A DNA stretch of 64,000 nucleotides from JBEEOW01 sp041191405 (lineage in GTDB: Bacteria > Bacteroidota > Bacteroidia > Cytophagales > UBA9547): assembly GCA_041191405.1 (NCBI GenBank), contig JBEEOW010000006.1, positions 1 through 64,000 on the forward strand, given 5' to 3'. The position numbers and the translations under genes are program-made. Shown one piece after another: positions 59,064 to 64,000 of this stretch. The first letter of the stretch is position 1, and each line of letters starts with the position of its first letter. The notes below the pieces were generated by a model. That model saw only the letters and a list, made by a program, of their open reading frames with translations, was not told the DNA's origin and ran no database searches.

Positions 59064-60926
59064 ATGAAATTAGTAAAATATGTAAGTGGCTTATTTTTAT
59101 TGGGTATACTAGTGCTTATTTTTTCATTTAACAATTCTGAATCTGATAATTATAAAAAACATTATTTAGCTAAAATCAATACTTTTATACAAGCTCAAAA
59201 TAAGCTTGGAAACACTATTTCGAACTCTACTAAAATTACAAAAGCTGAAATTGAATTAATTAGAAATGAAATTGCCCATACTCGTTTACAATTAAAAGCT
59301 GTTGATTTTTGGTTGCGTTATTTGGAACCATTGGCTTATAAAAAAATCAATTCTCCTTTGCCAGTTGAGTGGGAAACTGAGGTTTTTGAAAAACATGAAA
59401 AACCTTATAAAAGAATAGGTGCTGGCTTAACACTTGCAGAATTTTATCTTGATGAAGAACAAATTAACAAAGACACTCTTTTACATTTAATCACAGAAAG
59501 TCAAAAAGCTACAAATACTTTTTTGCAAGATTCTATTACAAATAAAATGAAATCTCACGACCATTTTTATTTATGTAATCGACTGTTTTTATTAAACTTA
59601 GCCTCAATTTACACTACAGGCTTTGAGTGCCCAGATACCTCAAATGTGATTCCTGAATTGCGATTTATGCTTACTCAAACCAAGGAATTATATACGGTTT
59701 ATAATCAAAGTTTTCCAACAAATCCATTGTCTGATAACTACTTTAAACTTTTTGATGCAACTATTCAATTTGTAAATAAATCATCTAATAACTATTCTCA
59801 TTTTAATCATTTTGAATTTATAAGAGATTATATCAATCCATTATTTATTCTTAATCAACAGTTTATAATTAATTATTCGGTATTTAGTTCGAGTAATTTA
59901 GATTATGCATTAAATAAAACTGCTAATTCTATTTTTGATAAAAACTTGTATAATGGTCAAAATACAAAAGGCATTTTTTTAAGAGTAAATGATGAAACAT
60001 CGCTTCAATTAATCAATGATTTAGGTAAAAAGTTATTTTTCGACCCAATTTTATCTGTAAATAATGAGCGTAGCTGTGCATCTTGCCATAAACCAAATGA
60101 GTATTTTACTGATACTGCTGTTGCAACATCTTTACAATTAAACAATAAAGATGTTTTAAGCAGAAATACACCTTCATTAATTAATGTTCAATTCAATCAT
60201 TTATCCATGTTGGATGGTAAGTTTTATACTTTACAACATCAAGGTAAAGCTGTAATTACCAACCCAATAGAAATGGGAAGTGATGAAGTTGAAGTAGTTA
60301 AAAAAGTATTGAATGTGCCTGAATACAAAAAAGGATTTAAAAAATTATTGAAATATACTCCACAAGAAAAGGAAGTTACATTGGAGCATTTGGTTTCAGC
60401 CATATCGTTTTTTTATGGAAAATTCGGCAATGGTTATGCTCCTTTTGATGATGCGATGAATAAAAAAGGTACAGTTTCGCAAGATGTAATTAAAGGTTTT
60501 AACTTGTTTATGAGTAAAGCACAATGTGCAACTTGTCATTTTGTGCCACAATTTAATGGAGTTAAACCTCCTTTTATTGGTTCTGAATTTGAAGTGTTGG
60601 GAACACCACAAGATGCTCATTATAAAGCATTAAGTCCGGATAAAGGACGATACGAAATTAACCCTGCTACAGAAACAATGAATGCTTTTAGAACTGGCTC
60701 CTTACGAAATATTGAACACACCAAACCTTATATGCATAATGGTGTATTTAAAACACTCGACGAAGTGGTTGAATTTTACAACGGTGGCGGCGGTGCTGGT
60801 AGAGGTTTAAAAGTTGATAACCAAACACTTTCATCTGATTCTTTGAAATTAAATGTAAACGAAAAACAACATTTGATTCAATTTATGAAAGCTTTGAGTG
60901 AGAAGGTGGTTTTAAGTAATCAGTAA
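59064..60926 (+). CDS. Di-heme cytochrome c peroxidase/MauG-like protein with N-terminal extension
   Basis: The 620-aa exported protein begins with a signal or anchor helix (about 7-25). Residues 30-300 form a helical extension without recognised cofactors, somewhat like imelysin-type helical domains. From about 315 comes the di-heme peroxidase domain: F-D-P-I-L-S, C338-A-S-C-H, then C488-A-T-C-H, and the C-terminal R-N-I-E-H-T-K-P-Y-M-H-N-G-V-F. Family members reduce H2O2 or oxidise protein substrates in the periplasm. The combination with a helical N-terminal domain recurs in Bacteroidota. The following small heme protein may be its electron donor. Confidence 0.85.
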   Translation: MKLVKYVSGLFLLGILVLIFSFNNSESDNYKKHYLAKINTFIQAQNKLGNTISNSTKITKAEIELIRNEIAHTRLQLKAVDFWLRYLEPLAYKKINSPLPVEWETEVFEKHEKPYKRIGAGLTLAEFYLDEEQINKDTLLHLITESQKATNTFLQDSITNKMKSHDHFYLCNRLFLLNLASIYTTGFECPDTSNVIPELRFMLTQTKELYTVYNQSFPTNPLSDNYFKLFDATIQFVNKSSNNYSHFNHFEFIRDYINPLFILNQQFIINYSVFSSSNLDYALNKTANSIFDKNLYNGQNTKGIFLRVNDETSLQLINDLGKKLFFDPILSVNNERSCASCHKPNEYFTDTAVATSLQLNNKDVLSRNTPSLINVQFNHLSMLDGKFYTLQHQGKAVITNPIEMGSDEVEVVKKVLNVPEYKKGFKKLLKYTPQEKEVTLEHLVSAISFFYGKFGNGYAPFDDAMNKKGTVSQDVIKGFNLFMSKAQCATCHFVPQFNGVKPPFIGSEFEVLGTPQDAHYKALSPDKGRYEINPATETMNAFRTGSLRNIEHTKPYMHNGVFKTLDEVVEFYNGGGGAGRGLKVDNQTLSSDSLKLNVNEKQHLIQFMKALSEKVVLSNQ

Positions 60927-60989
60927 TCAGTTCTCAGTTTTCATAATATCTATAATTCTCAGTACTCTGTACACGTTACTCTATACCAT

Positions 60990-61379
60990 ATGTCTTCTGT
61001 CTTTCGTCTTTTATCTATGCTCACATTACTTTCAATAATGACGATAAGTTGTTTACAATCAAAGAAAATGACTTATGAATTTCCTACAACAATGACAGAA
61101 AATGTTCGCAAAGAATACCTGCGTCAATGTGAAAAAGGAGCAATATTTTTTGACATAAGTTGTGCAAAATGCCATACAAAGAAAACTATGTTTGGCAAAA
61201 AAATATATGATTTTACTAGCGAACAATTGTATAATTATGAAATCAGACGTTCAAACAAAACCCACGAAAATACACTTACTTCCGAAACTGTAACTACTGA
61301 GGAATTAGGCTATATTTTAGTTTATTTACAATACAAAAAACGTAGCGGATTGCAATTTGTGAGTTCGCATAAGGAGTAA
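60990..61379 (+). CDS. Small lipoprotein with one heme-binding CxxCH motif
   Basis: The 129-aa protein has a lipoprotein signal (M-T-I-S-C, Cys21). After about 37 residues it has C58-A-K-C-H, followed by a possible Met ligand in K-T-M-F-G-K-K. The end of the domain (L-G-Y-I-L-V-Y-L-Q-Y) resembles the last helix of class I cytochromes c. It is probably a membrane-anchored monoheme cytochrome passing electrons to the peroxidase encoded 63 bp upstream. Start ATG 60990 is used; Met10 is an alternative start. Confidence 0.75.
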   Translation: MSSVFRLLSMLTLLSIMTISCLQSKKMTYEFPTTMTENVRKEYLRQCEKGAIFFDISCAKCHTKKTMFGKKIYDFTSEQLYNYEIRRSNKTHENTLTSETVTTEELGYILVYLQYKKRSGLQFVSSHKE

Positions 61380-61528
61380 TCATTTGTAAATGATTTTTTT
61401 ACCTACAAAAATCCTCCATTAACCTAAAACAGGTTATTTTATATGTAAAAGTCATTTTATACTTAAGATTATTGTTTTACATTTGGAAATGTTAAGCCAA
61501 ATGATTTAATCAGCTTTAAAATTAAACA

Positions 61529-61564
61529 AAACTGATTACTGATAACTGAAAATAGATAACTACC
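61529..61564 (+). repeat. Degenerate heptamer-like tract before the tolC-like gene
   Basis: AAAACTGATTACTGATAACT and further units of the same kind end at the start codon, as before nuoE and nuoG. The rest of the 185-bp gap is AT-rich without recognised signals. Confidence 0.55.
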
Positions 61565-62863
61565 ATGCGATTAAAAATATCATTATTGTTATTGACTCTA
61601 AACTCAATAGCTTTTGCACAAACCAATTTTTCGTCTTTACAAGAAGTGCTTAATTTGGCAGAAAAAAATAGCTATACCACATTGGTTGCGGCTGAGCAAA
61701 ATAAATTAGCAAGTTTAACTACTATTTCAGCTTATGGAAATGCGTTAAATCCTCGTATTCCTGTTTCTGCATCTATTACCGATAATACGAGATTACCTGT
61801 AAGTTTCTTTCCAGGTCAATTTTTTGGACAACCAGAAGGTACATTCAGACAAGTAGCAATAGGGCATCAGTATATTTCCTTGTTAAATTTTTCTCCTCAA
61901 TTTGATATTTTAAACTTTGGAAATATTTCAAAAATTAAAAGTGCAAAGGCAAATGAGGCGCTAGCAAATCATAATGCTTTATTAACTAAAAAGAACTTGT
62001 TTGACCAAGTAAATGCGTGTTATCATAACATTGTTTCGTTTCAAGCACAAATAAAAGTGTTGAAACAAAATCAACAAAAGGCCGACAGTTTACTCAAAAT
62101 CGTTGGGAACAAATATGCACAAGGGCTTGTGCGTAAGCAAGATGTAAATGATGTTGAGATTAATGCAATCTCAATCAAAGATAAAATTGAACAAGCTTCT
62201 TTAAGTTTAGATCAACAATATTTAATTTTAAAAACACTTTTAGATACTGAAGAAAATGTTTCTATTTCTCAGCAATTATCTACAGAAACTGTTAATAGTC
62301 AATTAAAAGCATCTGGAAATATTAATGAAGAAAATGCAAAATTCCAATTGGCTTTTTCGCAAGCTGAATATAAATCTGCTTTATGGAATAACTTGCCAAC
62401 GCTCTCATTTGTAACATCATTTAACTGGCAAAACAACAGTAATGCAGCATTTTTAGATTCAAAAAATTCGTGGATAAATAGCAACTTTTGGAGTTTACGT
62501 TTGGCGTGGGATTTTCCAACCAATGTTCCCAAAATCACTGCTTTAAAATCAAACTTAATCAATTTCCATATTGCAGAAATCAATGCTAAACATGCAAGTT
62601 TGCAAACCAAATTATTAAATGAACAAATGGACAAAGATTTTGAAAAAAGTGTTGCTCAGTATAAAAACAATCTGGCTATTTATCAACTTAAATTGGATAA
62701 TTACCAAAAAAGTAATAATCAATTTCAAGCAAATATTTTACCCCTTGATAAATTGCTTATTGCTCATAACGACTTATTAGTGAGTGAAATAAATGTGGCT
62801 ACAAGCATGGCTGCAATTGCATTTAACAAATCTAAAATTGAAATTAATAACCAAGTGAAATAG
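61565..62863 (+). CDS. TolC-family outer membrane efflux protein
   Basis: The 432-aa protein has a signal peptide (about 1-18, ending S-I-A-F-A-Q). Two OEP-type helical repeats (about 25-210 and 235-425) have the pattern of long helices rich in Ala, Gln and Asn, for example L-Q-E-V-L-N-L-A-E-K-N-S-Y near the start. It forms the outer-membrane tunnel of a tripartite exporter. The gene for the periplasmic adaptor follows after 1 bp; the inner-membrane pump is expected beyond the window end. Confidence 0.9.
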   Translation: MRLKISLLLLTLNSIAFAQTNFSSLQEVLNLAEKNSYTTLVAAEQNKLASLTTISAYGNALNPRIPVSASITDNTRLPVSFFPGQFFGQPEGTFRQVAIGHQYISLLNFSPQFDILNFGNISKIKSAKANEALANHNALLTKKNLFDQVNACYHNIVSFQAQIKVLKQNQQKADSLLKIVGNKYAQGLVRKQDVNDVEINAISIKDKIEQASLSLDQQYLILKTLLDTEENVSISQQLSTETVNSQLKASGNINEENAKFQLAFSQAEYKSALWNNLPTLSFVTSFNWQNNSNAAFLDSKNSWINSNFWSLRLAWDFPTNVPKITALKSNLINFHIAEINAKHASLQTKLLNEQMDKDFEKSVAQYKNNLAIYQLKLDNYQKSNNQFQANILPLDKLLIAHNDLLVSEINVATSMAAIAFNKSKIEINNQVK

Positions 62864-62864
62864 T

Positions 62865-63959
62865 ATGAAAAATTACATTTTATATATAAGTACAGCTTTT
62901 ATTGCTTTTGCCTGTAATAAAACTCCTGAAAAAGTTGTAAAGCCTGTTTATAAGGATATTACTGAAACTGTTTTTGCATCTGGAACTTTGTCGCCAAATG
63001 AGCAATACAACCTTACAGCACAAGCTGATGGTTATTTACAAAATATTCGTTTTAATGAAGGTGATATTGTAAAAGCAAATCAAGTTTTAGGTAATGTTGA
63101 CAATAAAGCCAACAATGCCAATGCTTTAGCATCTCGTGAACAATTAAAAATTGCGGAGTTAAATGCTTCTGATAATGCTCCAGCTTTGCAACAGTTACAA
63201 AGCAATATTACATTTGTCGAACAAAAACTTGCGCAAGATTTACAACAATTGAAAAGATACAAAGCTTTATTAGAATCAAATTCTGTATCTAAAGTAGAGG
63301 TTGAAAATTTTCAAATCACAGCTGATAATTCGCAAGCAAATTTAAACTCTCTTAAAAAACAGTACGAAAGTTTAAAATTACAAGCACAACAACAAAAAAT
63401 TACTCAAGAAGCTGCTAATAATATTAATGCTGTAAATCAAGATTTTAACCAAATTAAAACCTTAGTTGCAGGCAAAGTTTTGAAACGTTTCAAGCAAACT
63501 GGTGATTATGTTCGCAAAGGAGATGTTATTGCAACCATTGGAAATCAAGGTTCTATAGTTGCCAAACTGAATGTTGATGAAAATAGTATTAACAAAGTTA
63601 AAGTAGGGCAAAAAACTTTGATTAAACTTAACACACAAAAAAACAAGGTATATGAAGGAACGGTTTCTGAAATTTTACCTCTGTTCGACGAAGCAACCCA
63701 ATCTTTTGTATGTAAAGTAGTGTTTAATACTGAGTTAGATTTTAAAATTGCAGGTACACAGCTCGAAGCCAATATTATTGTTGGTCAAAAAGCAAAAGCA
63801 TTGTTAATTCCTCGTTCATATTTAGGTTTTGGAAACAAAGTGAAGTTGAAAGGAAATACCGAATTAACTGAAATAAAAACTGGTATTATTTCTACCGAAT
63901 GGGCTGAGGTTACGGGTGGTATCACCGAAAAAGACGAAATTATTCCTTTGAAACCGTAA
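62865..63959 (+). CDS. HlyD/RND-type periplasmic adaptor lipoprotein
   Basis: The 364-aa protein has a lipobox (A-F-A-C, Cys17). A first half-lipoyl segment (G-Y-L-Q-N-I-R-F-N-E-G-D-I-V-K-A-N-Q-V-L) is followed by a helical hairpin (about 95-190, Gln- and Asn-rich, K-V-E-V-E-N-F-Q). The second half-lipoyl segment comes next (G-K-V-L-K-R-F-K-Q-T-G-D-Y-V-R-K-G-D-V-I), then a beta-barrel domain. It would connect the TolC-like channel with an inner-membrane pump, probably an ABC or RND transporter encoded downstream. The substrate is unknown. Confidence 0.93.
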   Translation: MKNYILYISTAFIAFACNKTPEKVVKPVYKDITETVFASGTLSPNEQYNLTAQADGYLQNIRFNEGDIVKANQVLGNVDNKANNANALASREQLKIAELNASDNAPALQQLQSNITFVEQKLAQDLQQLKRYKALLESNSVSKVEVENFQITADNSQANLNSLKKQYESLKLQAQQQKITQEAANNINAVNQDFNQIKTLVAGKVLKRFKQTGDYVRKGDVIATIGNQGSIVAKLNVDENSINKVKVGQKTLIKLNTQKNKVYEGTVSEILPLFDEATQSFVCKVVFNTELDFKIAGTQLEANIIVGQKAKALLIPRSYLGFGNKVKLKGNTELTEIKTGIISTEWAEVTGGITEKDEIIPLKP

Positions 63960-63967
63960 TTAGTTGA

Positions 63968-63980
63968 GCCCTGAAAGGGC
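63968..63980. repeat. Short palindromic element after the adaptor gene
   Basis: GCCCTGAAAGGGC, a five-pair hairpin with a GAA loop, followed by GAAATAAC. It lies 9 bp after the stop codon, at the edge of the window. Confidence 0.6.
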
Positions 63981-64000
63981 GAAATAACTTAACAATGGGT

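Overview
The window is an AT-rich chromosomal segment of a Bacteroidota bacterium. The evidence is: two secreted proteins ending in the gliding-motility-associated (CHU_C, type B) sorting domain and one ending in a type A sorting tail of the type IX secretion system; promoters of the TTTG-N19/20-TAnnTTTG type; a short NuoG; and typical Bacteroidota families (DUF4350, Y_Y_Y-propeller sensor kinases, FHS sugar transporters). The exact lineage inside the phylum cannot be fixed from sequence reading alone. No rRNA, prophage, insertion sequence or CRISPR array was seen.

Layout. 1-6264 is the 3' part of a giant Ig/PKD-repeat surface protein. 6365-6715 holds three tiny overlapping or adjacent lipoprotein genes. 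6778-9080 is a housekeeping run (cmk, ispH, a VIT-family metal transporter). 9196-11706 is a second CHU_C protein and 11833-12411 a periplasmic YceI protein with a clear promoter overlapped by two palindromes. 12513-17972 (minus) holds a hypothetical protein, two lipoproteins and a LytS/LytTR-type two-component pair. 18066-20883 (plus) holds a LysR regulator, a ferredoxin and a dicarboxylate/amino-acid symporter. 21000-21795 is a tandem tRNA-Val / GIY-YIG nuclease region with a decayed second unit. 21879-25400 is a secreted beta-propeller protein with Ig-like and chitin-binding modules.

25709-28353 (minus) pairs a FIST sensor protein with a soluble hybrid histidine kinase. 28995-35255 (minus) is a membrane/AAA+ cluster (SpoIIM-like, DUF4129, DUF4350, MoxR, DUF58) with an RDD protein diverging from it only 14 bp away. 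36254-38235 holds an SBF-like transporter and an orphan immunity-like gene that overlaps a gene remnant. 38825-51977 is a complete 14-gene complex I operon (nuoA-N) behind a strong Bacteroidota promoter. 52066-54636 holds two FHS-family sugar transporters. 54717-57311 (minus) carries ribH, a TPR membrane protein and pdhA. 57379-63959 (plus) carries recF, a DUF805 protein, a di-heme peroxidase-like protein with a small heme lipoprotein, and a TolC/HlyD efflux pair that probably continues beyond the window.

The most unusual content is not in the core genes but between them. There are at least four families of intergenic palindromic repeats, several with compensatory base changes between copies; degenerate heptamer-like tracts just upstream of start codons; a duplicated tRNA/GIY-YIG cassette in which the nuclease reading frame ends inside a tRNA-like sequence; and coding remnants that begin exactly where a repeat ends, next to an immunity-like gene.
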